Assembly: GCF_012275445.1 (NCBI RefSeq)
Contig: NZ_JAAZQK010000002.1
Span: 549,913-613,912, forward strand
Source of the DNA: Rhizobacter sp. SG703
Lineage (GTDB): Bacteria > Pseudomonadota > Gammaproteobacteria > Burkholderiales > Burkholderiaceae_C
DNA: 64,000 nucleotides
Direction: 5' to 3'
Shown here: positions 40,690 through 49,817 of the stretch, one piece after another
Layout: each line of letters opens with the position of its first letter
How positions within the stretch are numbered: position 1 is the first letter of the stretch
Notes under the pieces: generated by a model
Seen by the model: the letters and a program-made list of their open reading frames with translations, nothing else
What the model was told of the DNA's origin: nothing
The model's database searches: none
Position numbers and translations under genes: made by a program

Positions 40690-42558
40690 ATGACCGACGA
40701 CTCGCTCTTCGCCCGCTCCGCCGCATTGCCGCTTCGCCGCCTGGCGCTCGCGCTGGTGGCGGGCAACGTCGCGATCATCGCGGTGCTGCTGCTCGCGGCC
40801 GGCGTGGCCCTGCAGGCCGGCCGCGCCTCCGAGGAAGTGCGCGCCCGCGAATCGGTCGAGAACCTGGCGAACGGCCTGGCGATCGAACTCGGCGCCGAAC
40901 TCAAGCAGCTCGACAACGCGTTGGCGACGGTCGCGATGCGCGTTCATGCGGTCGACGCGACGCAGCCCGACGGCCGCGCCCAGATCGAGCGCAGCCTCGC
41001 CGAGCAGCGCTCGCTGCTGCCGCAGGTCGATGCGATCCGCATTGCCGACGAGACCGGCAGCGTGCGCTTCGGCCTCGACGCCGGCGGCGCGACGACCAGC
41101 ATCGCCGACCGCGCCTACTTCCACGATGCGAAGGCGCACGAGGGCATGGTGGTGTCGGAGCCGATCCAGGGCCGCATCGTCCGCAAGTGGGGCGTCGCGG
41201 TGGCGCGGCGACTGCAGCATGCCGACGGTTCGTTCGCCGGCGTGGTGTACACCAACCTGTCGAGCGACCACTTCCTCGACCGGTTCAGGCGCATCGCACT
41301 GGGCAGCGCCGGCGCCGTCGCGCTCCGCTCGGGTGGATTGCGGCTGATCACGCGCTACTCGGTGATCGACGGCGCGCAGGAGAAGAACATCGGCACCTCG
41401 ACCATCTCCGACGAGATGACCCGCCACCTCGCGGGCGACCCGGAGCGCGGCTCCTACCTGACCCCGACGGCGCTCGACGGCATCGAGCGCTACACCGCGT
41501 ACCAGCGCGTGCCCGGCTGCACGCTGCGGGTGTTCGTCGGGCTCGGCACCAGCGACTTCCTCGCCGGCTGGCGGCGCGAGGCGGCGCAGATGGCGGCGCT
41601 GCTGGCGGTCGCGATCGCGACGATCGCCGGCTTCTCGGCGCTGCTGTTCGCGCAGCAGCGGCGCCAGGTGACCGCACGCGCCGAGATCGCGCGGCTGGCG
41701 CAGGAACAGAGCGTGATGCTCGACAACGAGGTCGTCGGCATGCTGAAGCTGAAGAACCGCACCTCGCTGTGGAAGAACCGCGCGCTGGACCGGATCTTCG
41801 GCTACGAGCCGCACGAACTGGTCGGCGCGCCGGTGCGCACGCTGTACCTCGACGACGAGACCTTCGACGAGATCGGCAAAGTGGCCTACCCGATCCTCGC
41901 GACCGGCGGCCGCTTCAGCACGCAGCTGCGCATGCGCCACAAGCAGGGCCACGCGATCTGGATCGAGCTGAGCGGCGCGGCGGTGTCGGCCAACGAATCG
42001 CTGTGGTCGCTGACCGACATCACCGCGCTGAAGGACAGCGAGGCGCATGCGCAGCACCTGGCGCTGCACGATGCGATGACCGGGCTGCCCAACCGCCGGC
42101 TGTTCGCCGAGCGGCTGCTCTACATCCTGGCCGACGCGCAGCGGCGCCACCAGCTGACCGGCGTGTGCTACCTCGACCTGGACGGCTTCAAGGCCGTCAA
42201 CGACGCCTTCGGGCACGACGCCGGCGACGCGGCGCTGCGCGAGGTCGCGAAGCGGCTGCTGGTCTGCATCCGCACCAACGACGTGGTCGCGCGTTTCGGC
42301 GGCGACGAGTTCGCGTTGATCCTCAGCAACATCCAGGATGCGCGCGAGGTCGAGCGGGTGCTGCAGCGCGTGTTGCACGCGATCGAGCAGCCGATCCACC
42401 TGGCCGGCGGCGAGACCGCAACGGTGGGCGCGAGCATCGGCGTGGCGATCGGGCCGGAGCACGGCGACGATTCGGCCACGCTGATGGGGCGTGCCGACCA
42501 GGCGATGTACGTCGCCAAGCGGTCCGGCAAGCACCGCGTCTGCCTGTGGGCCGCGTAG
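40690..42558 (+). CDS. Membrane diguanylate cyclase (sensor-PAS-GGDEF)
   Basis: Makes cyclic di-GMP. The 622 aa protein has an N-terminal membrane helix (about 15-45), a periplasmic dCache-like sensor (about 50-285), a second helix (about 295-320), a PAS-like segment (about 335-455) and a GGDEF domain. The active-site GGDEF is intact at residues 537-541 (RFGGDEFAL). The inhibitory I-site RxxD (RTND, 528-531) is also present, so product feedback is likely. Starts at 40648 and 40672 are possible alternatives. No EAL domain follows. Confidence 0.92.
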   Translation: MTDDSLFARSAALPLRRLALALVAGNVAIIAVLLLAAGVALQAGRASEEVRARESVENLANGLAIELGAELKQLDNALATVAMRVHAVDATQPDGRAQIERSLAEQRSLLPQVDAIRIADETGSVRFGLDAGGATTSIADRAYFHDAKAHEGMVVSEPIQGRIVRKWGVAVARRLQHADGSFAGVVYTNLSSDHFLDRFRRIALGSAGAVALRSGGLRLITRYSVIDGAQEKNIGTSTISDEMTRHLAGDPERGSYLTPTALDGIERYTAYQRVPGCTLRVFVGLGTSDFLAGWRREAAQMAALLAVAIATIAGFSALLFAQQRRQVTARAEIARLAQEQSVMLDNEVVGMLKLKNRTSLWKNRALDRIFGYEPHELVGAPVRTLYLDDETFDEIGKVAYPILATGGRFSTQLRMRHKQGHAIWIELSGAAVSANESLWSLTDITALKDSEAHAQHLALHDAMTGLPNRRLFAERLLYILADAQRRHQLTGVCYLDLDGFKAVNDAFGHDAGDAALREVAKRLLVCIRTNDVVARFGGDEFALILSNIQDAREVERVLQRVLHAIEQPIHLAGGETATVGASIGVAIGPEHGDDSATLMGRADQAMYVAKRSGKHRVCLWAA

Positions 42559-42723
42559 ACCAGGGCGCCTGAGCGTGCGGTCAACGGCCGGTCATGGATC
42601 GGCGAGAGCTCCGACATGCAAGTCTCGTCGTTGCAAGCAGTGTTTCAGAGTATGCGAACACGGCTTGTTTTCGCAGCTCACCGGGTAGCCTGCGGGCCAT
42701 TCAAATCCCCGAGAGAGCTCCCC

Positions 42724-44133
42724 ATGAAAACCGGAATGAAGCCGCTTCGCCTGTCCCTCATCGCGCTCGCCTGCGCTGCCGCGACGCCCGCCTTCGCCGT
42801 CGACTGGCCGGCCGGCTTCTCGAAGTGCGCGGACGAAGGCGAGAACTGCAAAGTCGGCTCGACGGCGCACCAGGTGTCGTTCGGCGTGAAGAACAAGTGG
42901 GTGGTCAAGACGCTGTCGGGCACCATCGCCTGCACCAGCGCGACCTTCGGCGGCGCGAACCCGAATGCGGACAAGAAGGAGAAGTGCGCGGTCGGACCGG
43001 CGGCGACGCCTGCGCCCGCTCCGGCTCCCGCACCGTCGCCCTCGCCTGCACCTGCCCCTGCGCCCGCTCCCTCGCCCGCACCGGCTCCCGCTCCAGCCCC
43101 CGCACCCGCCCCGAGCGGCCTGACCGCCGGGTTCGCCGGCACCGTGACCGGCGGCGGCAAGCTGACCGCGGTGACGGTGAGCACGGCCGCCGCGATGCAG
43201 GCCGCCATCGATGCCTACAGCGGCACCGGCGGCCTGGTGATCCGCTACACCGGCAGCTTCGACTTCGCGTCGATCGCCGACTCGTGCGCGCAGCGGACGA
43301 AGCCGGCCGGCGCCATCGTCGAGGTCAAGAACAAGAGCAACGTCACGATCGAAGGCGCCGACGGCTCGTCCGCGAACTTCGGGCTGGCGGTCAAGGGCGG
43401 CGCCACCAACGTGATCATCCGCAACATGACGATCGGCCTGCTGCCCGGCTCGATCGACGCGATCGGCATCGAGGGCCAGGGCGGCAAGTTCCCCGGCTAC
43501 GTCTGGGTCGACCACAACACGCTGTTCAGCAGCCTCAAGGAATGCGCCGGCGCCGGCGACATGGAGTTCGACGGCCTGGTCGACAACAAGGCCGGCGCGC
43601 ACCACATCACCTACTCGTACAACCACCTCCACGACCACCAGAAGGTCGGGCTGATCGGGTCGAGCGACAGCGACGCCAGCGACCGCTTCATCACCTACCA
43701 CCACAACTTCTACGAAAACGTGAAGTCGCGGCTGCCGCTGCAGCGCGGCGGGTACACCCACCTCTACAACAACCTGTACAGCGGCGTGCACACCTCGGGC
43801 GCCAACATCCGCATGGGCGGCTTCTCGCTGATCGAGGCCAACTGGTTCGAGAACGCGCAGAACCCGGTGACCTCGCGCGACAGCTCGGCCGTCGGCTACT
43901 GGGACCTGCGCAACAACAACGTGAAGAGCCCGGCCGACTTCGCCCGCTACGGCATCACCTGGGTGGCCAGCGAGTCGTCGCCGTCGCGCGATGCAAGCGA
44001 CTGGGTCAGCACCAGCAGCTTCCCGGTCGGCATCCCGTACGCCTACACTGCCCACGACCCGGCCTGCGTGAAGCAGAAGCTGCCTGCGGTGGCAGGGGCA
44101 GGCAAGGGGCTGGCGGTGCTGAGCTGCAACTGA
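42724..44133 (+). CDS. Secreted pectate lyase (PL1) with N-terminal cysteine module
   Basis: Cleaves polygalacturonate by beta-elimination outside the cell. The 469 aa protein has a signal peptide (ending TPAFA, residue 25). A cysteine module follows (about 29-85: CADEGENC...VSFG...CTSATFGG), then a long Pro-Ala linker and the PL1 beta-helix domain (about 135-469). Catalytic-type motifs are SRLPLQRGG (RxPxxR) and calcium-site Asp in VDHNTLFSS and DGLVDNKAGAHH. The module resembles the two copies in the rhamnosidase-like protein at 16-19 kb. GAGAGAG lies upstream of the ATG. Confidence 0.92.
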   Translation: MKTGMKPLRLSLIALACAAATPAFAVDWPAGFSKCADEGENCKVGSTAHQVSFGVKNKWVVKTLSGTIACTSATFGGANPNADKKEKCAVGPAATPAPAPAPAPSPSPAPAPAPAPSPAPAPAPAPAPAPSGLTAGFAGTVTGGGKLTAVTVSTAAAMQAAIDAYSGTGGLVIRYTGSFDFASIADSCAQRTKPAGAIVEVKNKSNVTIEGADGSSANFGLAVKGGATNVIIRNMTIGLLPGSIDAIGIEGQGGKFPGYVWVDHNTLFSSLKECAGAGDMEFDGLVDNKAGAHHITYSYNHLHDHQKVGLIGSSDSDASDRFITYHHNFYENVKSRLPLQRGGYTHLYNNLYSGVHTSGANIRMGGFSLIEANWFENAQNPVTSRDSSAVGYWDLRNNNVKSPADFARYGITWVASESSPSRDASDWVSTSSFPVGIPYAYTAHDPACVKQKLPAVAGAGKGLAVLSCN

Positions 44134-44179
44134 CGACAGAGCGGACGACAGAGCGGACGACGGCACGGACGACAGAACG
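44132..44179 (+). repeat. 12-bp tandem repeat after the pectate lyase gene
   Basis: Four head-to-tail copies of GACGACAGAGCG, the third most diverged, begin inside the pectate lyase stop codon and fill most of the gap to the next gene. Same unit length as the in-gene repeat at 22954, different sequence. Confidence 0.85.
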
Positions 44180-44207
44180 ACAAGCCGCGGCGCGGCAGGA
44201 GACACGC

Positions 44208-45293
44208 ATGACACGTCCCTTCGCAATCCCGCTGCGCGCGGTCCTGGTGGCCGGCAGCCTGCTGGCTGCCGCCACCGCGATGGCCGGCACGGTCGTCTAC
44301 GTGTCCAACGCGGACAGCCAGGAGCTGTCGGTGCTGGCCTTCGACCGCGCGTCGGGCCGGCTGAGCCCGGTCGAGACGGTGGCAGTCGGCGGCACGGTGA
44401 TGCCGCTGGCGCTCAGCCCCGACAAGCGCTTCCTGTACGCCGCGCTGCGTTCGCAGCCGTTTCGCGTGCTCAGCTTCGCCGTCGACCCGGCCAGCGGCCG
44501 CCTGAAGAAGCTGGGCGAGGCGCCGCTGGCCGACAGCATGGCCAACATCGACGTCGATGCCAGCGGCAAGTGGCTGTTCGCGGCCTCGTACCCGGGGCAC
44601 AAGATCACCGTCAACAGCATCGACGGCAACGGCGCGGTCACGGCGATCCAGCAGCTGGTCCCGACCGCGCCGAACGCGCATGCGATCCACGCCGATGCGA
44701 CCAACCGCTTCGTGCTGGCCACCAGCCTCGGCGGCGACCACCTGTCGGTGTGGCGCTTCGATGCGGCCAAGGGCCAGCTGACGCCGAACGATCCGCCGAT
44801 CGTGCAGTTGGACGCGAAATCCGGCGCCCGCCACTTCGTGTGGGACAAGGCGCAGAAGCACCTGTACCTGCTTAACGAGGTGGACGCGTCGCTGGTGGTG
44901 TTCGCTTGGGACGGCGTGCACGGCACGCTGCGCGAACTGCAGCGCACCAGCACGCTGCCGCCGGGTTTCACCGGCAAGCCGTGGGCCGCCGACCTGCACC
45001 TCAGCCCCGACGGCCGGCAGCTCTATGCCTCGGAGCGCACGTCCAGCACCATCGCGCACTTCCGTGTCGATGCCGGGACCGGCACGCTGGAAGCCGCGGG
45101 CAGCACGCCCACCGAGAAGACCCCGCGCGGCTTCACGATCGATTCGTCCGGCCGCTACCTGATCGCCGCGGGGCAGGAATCGCATGCGCTGTCGGTGCAC
45201 GCGATCGACGCCCGAAGCGGCGCACTCGGCGAGGTCACGCGGCTGCCGGTCGGCAAGAACCCGAACTGGGTCGAGATCGTCGACCTGCCGTGA
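44208..45293 (+). CDS. Exported lactonase-like beta-propeller protein
   Basis: Protein of 361 aa with a signal peptide (ending ATAMA, near residue 26). The body consists of repeated blades such as YVSNADSQELSVLAFDRASG and KWLFAASYPGHKITVNSID, and matches the lactonase / 6-phosphogluconolactonase seven-bladed family. Being exported, it is not the cytosolic pentose-phosphate enzyme. A role on sugar lactones linked to the pectate lyase upstream is possible but unproven. AGGAGACACGC precedes the ATG. Confidence 0.82.
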   Translation: MTRPFAIPLRAVLVAGSLLAAATAMAGTVVYVSNADSQELSVLAFDRASGRLSPVETVAVGGTVMPLALSPDKRFLYAALRSQPFRVLSFAVDPASGRLKKLGEAPLADSMANIDVDASGKWLFAASYPGHKITVNSIDGNGAVTAIQQLVPTAPNAHAIHADATNRFVLATSLGGDHLSVWRFDAAKGQLTPNDPPIVQLDAKSGARHFVWDKAQKHLYLLNEVDASLVVFAWDGVHGTLRELQRTSTLPPGFTGKPWAADLHLSPDGRQLYASERTSSTIAHFRVDAGTGTLEAAGSTPTEKTPRGFTIDSSGRYLIAAGQESHALSVHAIDARSGALGEVTRLPVGKNPNWVEIVDLP

Positions 45294-45305
45294 GCGACCG
45301 GCGCG

Positions 45306-45875
45306 TCAGCTCTCGTTGTGCGCCACCTGGATGCGCCGACGGCTGCGGGCCGGCACGTCGTAGATGTTGAAGTCGCTCATCGTCCGGCCGTAGAGGTGCA
45401 GGCTGACGGCGCGGGGACGCTCCGCCGGCACGCCGGTCACGTGGATGTGGTCCGGGTTCGGCACGAAGCTGGTGACGGCGCCGTGCCGCAGCAGGATGGT
45501 GCCGCCGCGCGCGAGGTCGATCTCGTCGTCGGCGCCGCGGTCGGGCGACAGCCGCACGTAGCTGCGCTCTTCCAGCACGCCTTCGACCACGCCGACGACG
45601 CCCCAGCTGCCGTGATCGTGCACCGGCGTCCACTGGCCCGGCAGCCAGACGATCGAATACAGCGACAGGCTCGCGTCGGGGGCGTCGTAGATCAGGTTGC
45701 GCGCATAGCCCGACGCACTGCTGCGGTAGTGCTGCGGCGCCAGGAAGCTGCCGGCGTGGTCGATCAGGTCGAGCATCAGCGGCGCCAGCGCCAGCACGCA
45801 GTCGGCCGGGTCCGGCTGGCGGCAGCTGCGGGCGGTGGCTTCGGCGATGAAGGCGTCGAGGGCGGCAGAGGTCAT
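45306..45875 (-). CDS. Cysteine-dioxygenase-like cupin
   Basis: Thiol dioxygenase homologue of 189 aa. The iron ligands are probably H86 and H88 in WTPVHDHGSWG and a third His in PDHIHVTG (H143 or H145). The family oxidises cysteine or 3-mercaptopropionate to the sulfinate. Which thiol is used cannot be read from the sequence. It converges on the lactonase gene with 12 nt between stops and diverges from the GST gene. Confidence 0.85.
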   Translation of the reverse strand: MTSAALDAFIAEATARSCRQPDPADCVLALAPLMLDLIDHAGSFLAPQHYRSSASGYARNLIYDAPDASLSLYSIVWLPGQWTPVHDHGSWGVVGVVEGVLEERSYVRLSPDRGADDEIDLARGGTILLRHGAVTSFVPNPDHIHVTGVPAERPRAVSLHLYGRTMSDFNIYDVPARSRRRIQVAHNES

Positions 45876-45964
45876 CGGCGGATTGTCGCGCCAACGGCGG
45901 ACCGCACTTGACTCGCCACCCGGTTGGGCCGACGCTTTCGCACGACGAACCCACGGGACGCCCC

Positions 45965-46648
45965 ATGAACGCGCCGATCCTCTACTACCACCCGCTGTCC
46001 TCCTGCTGCCACAAGGTGCTGATCGCGATCGACGTGCTGCAGACCGAGGTCGACAAGCGCCTGCTGAACCTGGGCGACCCGGCGGAACGCGCCGCCCACC
46101 TGGCGCTGTGGCCGCTCGGCAAGATGCCGCTGCTGGTGGACCAGGGCCGGCCGGTGCCCGAGACGAGCATCATCATCGAGCACCTGCAGCGCCACCATGC
46201 GCGCCCCGGCCGCATGCTGGTCCCGCAGGACCCGGACCAGGCGCTCGACGTGCGCCGCTGGGATCGCCTCTGCGACCTCTACGTGATGACGCCGATGCAG
46301 GCCTTCACCGCCGACCGCCTGCGGGCCGAGGGCGAACGCGATGCGCAGGCCGTGGCGCGGGCCCGCGACACCTTGCTGACCGCCTATGCGTTGATCGACC
46401 ACCAGCTCGACGGCCGGATCTGGCTGGCCGGCGATGCGTTCAGCATGGCCGACTGCGCGGCTGCGCCGTCCTTGTTCTACGCGATCACCTACGTTCCGCT
46501 GCTGCCGCAGCATGCGCGGCTGTCGGCCTACTTCCAACGCCTGATGGACCACCCGTCGGTGGCACGCACCGTCGACGCGGCGCGGCCCTGGTTCCAGTTC
46601 TACCCCGGTCGCGACGGGCTGTCCCGGCGCTTCTACGACCCGGCGTAA
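45965..46648 (+). CDS. Glutathione S-transferase family protein
   Basis: Protein of 227 aa. The thioredoxin-like N-terminal domain has YYHPLSSCCHKVLIAID (likely active-site Ser/Cys near residues 12-14), GKMPLLVDQG (cis-Pro) and the glutathione-binding PETSIIIEHL. The all-helical C-terminal domain includes DHQLDGRIWLAGDAFSMADC. Substrate unknown. It stands alone, diverging from the cysteine-dioxygenase-like gene across 89 bp. Confidence 0.9.
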   Translation: MNAPILYYHPLSSCCHKVLIAIDVLQTEVDKRLLNLGDPAERAAHLALWPLGKMPLLVDQGRPVPETSIIIEHLQRHHARPGRMLVPQDPDQALDVRRWDRLCDLYVMTPMQAFTADRLRAEGERDAQAVARARDTLLTAYALIDHQLDGRIWLAGDAFSMADCAAAPSLFYAITYVPLLPQHARLSAYFQRLMDHPSVARTVDAARPWFQFYPGRDGLSRRFYDPA

Positions 46649-46906
46649 GGCAACGGTTTGCCGGACTGGCGCCGGCAATCCTCGTACCGCGAATGTCCGG
46701 CGTCGGCCGTGCCGCCGGCTGCCGCGCATCGGCAAACCGTGCTGCAACGTGCAACGCGGCGCCGGCTGCATCGCATGGCCTCGCACAGCGCCGGGACGGT
46801 CGGGAACGCGGTATGCCGCAAGGGCGTCAGGCGCGCACCGTTCGAAGCCGCCGCCCTCTTCAACCCAACGCAGTGCCGTGCAGCGATGCCGGCTGAAAGG
46901 AATTCC

Positions 46907-47851
46907 ATGTTCTCCCACAACAAGCGCCTCCAGTACACCGTGCGGGTCAACGAGACGAACCCCGGCCTGGCCAACCTGATGCTGGAACAGTTCGGCGGAC
47001 CGCAGGGCGAGCTGGCCGCCGCGTGCCGCTACTTCTCTCAGCACCTGGCCGAAGACGACCCCGGCCGCCGCGACATGCTGATCGACATCGCCACCGAGGA
47101 GCTGAGCCACCTGGAGGTGATCGGCACCATCGTCGCGATGCTCAACAAGGGGGCCAAGGGCAAGCTCGCCGAGGCGATGGACAACGAGGCCGAGCTGTAC
47201 CGCAGCATCCACGGCGCCGGCAACGATTCGCACGTGACGCAGGTGCTGTACGGCGGCGGGCCGGCCTTCATCAATTCCGCCGGCGTGCCGTGGAGCGCGG
47301 CGTACGTCGACAGCATCGGCGACCCGAGCTGCGACCTGCGTTCGAACATCGCGGCCGAAGCGCGCGCGAAGATCGTCTACGAGCGGCTGATCAACCTGAC
47401 CGACGACCCCGGCGTCAAGGAGGCGCTCGGCTTCCTGATGACGCGCGAGATCTCGCACCAGCAATCGTTCGAGAAGGCGCTGTACTCGATGTCGGCCAGC
47501 TTCCCGCCGGGCAAGCTGCCGGGCATGAAGGCGTTCAGCAACGTCTACTTCAACATGTCGCAGGGCGACGGCGACACGCGCGGCCCGTGGAACAACGAGC
47601 CGGTGTTCGAGTACCGCGAAGCGACGGCGGCGGTCGACGGCGGCTCCGGCCTGCCGGAACCGCGGCTGACCGACGACGAGGCCGGCATCGTCTCGCAGCT
47701 CGCGCTGCGCACGGCGTCGGACCCGGCGTCGAACCCGGCCACCGGCGTCGACCTGGCGCGGCTCGGTGGGCAGGTCGACGGCAGCCTGCTCGACGGCAGC
47801 GATGGCGCCGATGGCAGCGACCCGTCGGGCAGCGCCCGCAGCGCGCCGTGA
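46907..47851 (+). CDS. Manganese catalase
   Basis: Haem-free catalase of 314 aa that destroys hydrogen peroxide with a dimanganese centre. Metal-ligand helices are visible as QGELAAACRYFSQH, TEELSHLEVIG, AEARAKIVYERL and REISHQQSFEKAL. The C-terminal tail is long, acidic and Ser/Asp-rich. GAAAGGAA lies upstream of the ATG. The stop codon overlaps the GTG of the next gene by 4 nt, indicating co-translation with the mini-ZIP. About 258 bp upstream hold no gene. Confidence 0.94.
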   Translation: MFSHNKRLQYTVRVNETNPGLANLMLEQFGGPQGELAAACRYFSQHLAEDDPGRRDMLIDIATEELSHLEVIGTIVAMLNKGAKGKLAEAMDNEAELYRSIHGAGNDSHVTQVLYGGGPAFINSAGVPWSAAYVDSIGDPSCDLRSNIAAEARAKIVYERLINLTDDPGVKEALGFLMTREISHQQSFEKALYSMSASFPPGKLPGMKAFSNVYFNMSQGDGDTRGPWNNEPVFEYREATAAVDGGSGLPEPRLTDDEAGIVSQLALRTASDPASNPATGVDLARLGGQVDGSLLDGSDGADGSDPSGSARSAP

Positions 47852-48351
47852 GTTCGCTGCCCGCCGCGCGCCTGCCGGTGTGGCGGTGGACGCGCCGCTG
47901 CGTCGGCGCGTCCGTCGCAGCCGGCGGGCTGTGCGTGCTGGCGCTCGCAGCGGCGCGCCAGTTCACGCTGCTCGATGCGCGCATCGCCGGGGCCTTGCTG
48001 GGCGGCGCGGTGGCCGCCGCGGCCATCGCAGCGGGAACGCTGCCGGTGCTGCTGTCGCAGCGCATCTCGCAGCGCTGCAGCAACGCGCTGCCCGGCTTCG
48101 GCGCCGGCGTGATGCTCGCGGCCACGTCGTTCTCGCTGATCGTCCCGGCGCTGGCGGCCGCGCACGAGCTCGGCGCGGCCTCGGGCCTGGTCGAGCCGGC
48201 CGCATCGGTGCTCGGCGCCGTCGCGGTGACGATCGCCGGCAGCCATGAGGTCATTCCCGGATCGCACGAGAAGGGCCACGCGACCAGTGCCACCGCGGCG
48301 CTGGTGGTCGGCTTCGTGCTGATGATGGTGCTGGACAACGCGCTCGCCTGA
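47848..48351 (+). CDS. Mini-ZIP: internally shortened ZIP metal transporter homologue
   Basis: Membrane protein of 167 aa with about four hydrophobic stretches. The start resembles ZIP helices 1-2 (LPVLLSQRIS, GFGAGVMLAATSFSLIVPAL). It then jumps straight to the late-ZIP motif SGLVEPAASVLGAV and again to the C-terminal SHEVIPGSHEKGH and GFVLMMVLDNAL. The middle of a normal ZIP (about 250-300 aa), with the HNxPEG metal-site helices, is absent although the frame is intact. It could be decayed or repurposed. The GTG overlaps the manganese catalase stop (GTGA), so it is translationally coupled. Confidence 0.75.
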   Translation: MSSLPAARLPVWRWTRRCVGASVAAGGLCVLALAAARQFTLLDARIAGALLGGAVAAAAIAAGTLPVLLSQRISQRCSNALPGFGAGVMLAATSFSLIVPALAAAHELGAASGLVEPAASVLGAVAVTIAGSHEVIPGSHEKGHATSATAALVVGFVLMMVLDNALA

Positions 48352-48433
48352 CGCCAGGACCGCTGCGCCGCGCTCGATGCCTCCTCTGCGGAACGTCGAT
48401 TGCCCGATTCGGGCGTCGACCAAGGAGAGCTCC

Positions 48434-48691
48434 ATGCCGTACGTCAATCCGCTGCACGAACCCAAGTTGTCGTCGTCGACCGGACGACGGATCACGCTGC
48501 TCGACTGGGTGGCCTTCCTGCTGCTGGTGATCGGCGGCTTGAACCTCGGCCTGTATGCCGTGTTCGGCATCGAGGAGGTGGGCGCCGCGTTCGGCGGCAA
48601 CGGGCTCTCGTCGCGCCTGCTGCACGGCCTCGTCGGCTGCTCGGCGCTGTACGCCATGGTGCGCGCGGTGCAGGCGGGCAGGCCGCAGTAA
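48434..48691 (+). CDS. DUF378-family small membrane protein
   Basis: Protein of 85 aa with two membrane helices (about 22-45 and 60-80). DWVAFLLLVIGGLNLGLYAVF is the family hallmark, and a second helix with LHGLVGCSALYAMV follows. Function unknown. AAGGAGA lies upstream of the ATG. It is 82 nt downstream of the mini-ZIP, possibly in the same transcript. Confidence 0.88.
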   Translation: MPYVNPLHEPKLSSSTGRRITLLDWVAFLLLVIGGLNLGLYAVFGIEEVGAAFGGNGLSSRLLHGLVGCSALYAMVRAVQAGRPQ

Positions 48692-48738
48692 GCGGGCACG
48701 GCGGCCTCGGTCGCCATCCAAACGTTAGAGTACCCACG

Positions 48739-49245
48739 ATGAAATCGAACCCTGGGTACCCCGAGATGAAGGCGTTCCTGCGCTTCTTCTCTTCGCGCTT
48801 TCTGGATCAGCGCTGCCACTCCACGAACGATCGACCGATGGTCGTGCTCGAACGGCATGAACAGGAATCCGCGAGCCGGGCCGAATCGGCGCTGCGCATG
48901 GCGGTGAACAACTGCCTGGAGATCTCGTCTCCCTGGCCGTTGTCGCAGGTCATCGCACTCGACGCAGAGATGCACGCCACAGGCGTGCTCAGCCTGTCGT
49001 TCGTGCGGTCGCGGGTCTGGGGCCGGTATGCCGCGATGCTGAAGCGCGGGGCCCTTCGCAACCACGATGAATCCGCGGTGGCCCAGGGGGTCCTGGCTGA
49101 CCCATCGCTGCGGCAGAGTCTTCCCGAGGTCGAGCGGGCGAGCCTGCAGGCGATGGTCCGTGCCTTCGGGCCACAGCGCGCCCACGCTGCGACCGAGCGG
49201 TCTCGCTCCGGCCGACCCGGGCACGGCCCTCATGCCAGACGCTAG
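48739..49245 (+). CDS. Hypothetical protein
   Basis: Unrecognised protein of 168 aa. It is mostly helical and charged, has no signal peptide and shows no known motif. Visible features are RFFSSRFLDQRCHSTNDRP near the start and a basic Arg/His-rich tail. The ATG is placed at MKSNPGYPEMKAF. It lies 47 nt after DUF378 and 11 nt before the next unrecognised gene, so the two may be an orphan pair. Reality as a gene is likely but not certain. Confidence 0.55.
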   Translation: MKSNPGYPEMKAFLRFFSSRFLDQRCHSTNDRPMVVLERHEQESASRAESALRMAVNNCLEISSPWPLSQVIALDAEMHATGVLSLSFVRSRVWGRYAAMLKRGALRNHDESAVAQGVLADPSLRQSLPEVERASLQAMVRAFGPQRAHAATERSRSGRPGHGPHARR

Positions 49246-49256
49246 CGTCATTCGAC

Positions 49257-49772
49257 ATGCGCGCGATCGTCCTCGCCCTGGCGATGCTTCCGGCGGCGGC
49301 CATGCCGTCCGGCGAGCCGGTCGCCCTGCTCGAGCAGCGCCTGCGGACCGAGGGCGTCGACAGTGTCAACAACTACCTGGGCGGGCAATCGTCCGCGCTG
49401 GCTGACCTGGGCCAACGAACCGCGGACTGCGACACCCAGGCCATCGCGCTCACCGTGAAGCTGAGCCGCGGCAAGAGCGTCAAGACCACCGAGGCCCACC
49501 GAGAAGCACTTCGCATCGCCGTCGGCACCTGCACCGAGAACGTCCTCTCGCTTCTCTCGCTGGCCGAGGTGCCGAAGATCTGCGCTGCCGCGTCGTCATG
49601 GACGATGACGCAGACGGCACGCGAGCTGCGGCGCCGGATGCAGGCGATCGACGCCGATGCCGCCCTCCGCTCGACCGAGCGTGGCAGGGCATGCGGCGCC
49701 GCCTACCTCTTCGAACTGCAGAACACCCGCGTCGGCATCCGGGTCGATCAGCCGGCGCACCGGGCCCGGTGA
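49257..49772 (+). CDS. Hypothetical exported protein
   Basis: Protein of 171 aa with a short hydrophobic N-terminus (MRAIVLALAMLPAAAMPSG) that looks like a signal peptide. The mature part is helical with four cysteines, which could form disulfides in the periplasm. No family recognised. It lies downstream of the other unrecognised gene at 48739 and converges on an SDR gene. Confidence 0.6.
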   Translation: MRAIVLALAMLPAAAMPSGEPVALLEQRLRTEGVDSVNNYLGGQSSALADLGQRTADCDTQAIALTVKLSRGKSVKTTEAHREALRIAVGTCTENVLSLLSLAEVPKICAAASSWTMTQTARELRRRMQAIDADAALRSTERGRACGAAYLFELQNTRVGIRVDQPAHRAR

Positions 49773-49817
49773 TCGGCCCGGCCGCCGGCCGACGGCCCGA
49801 CCGGCCGAAGGACGGCA

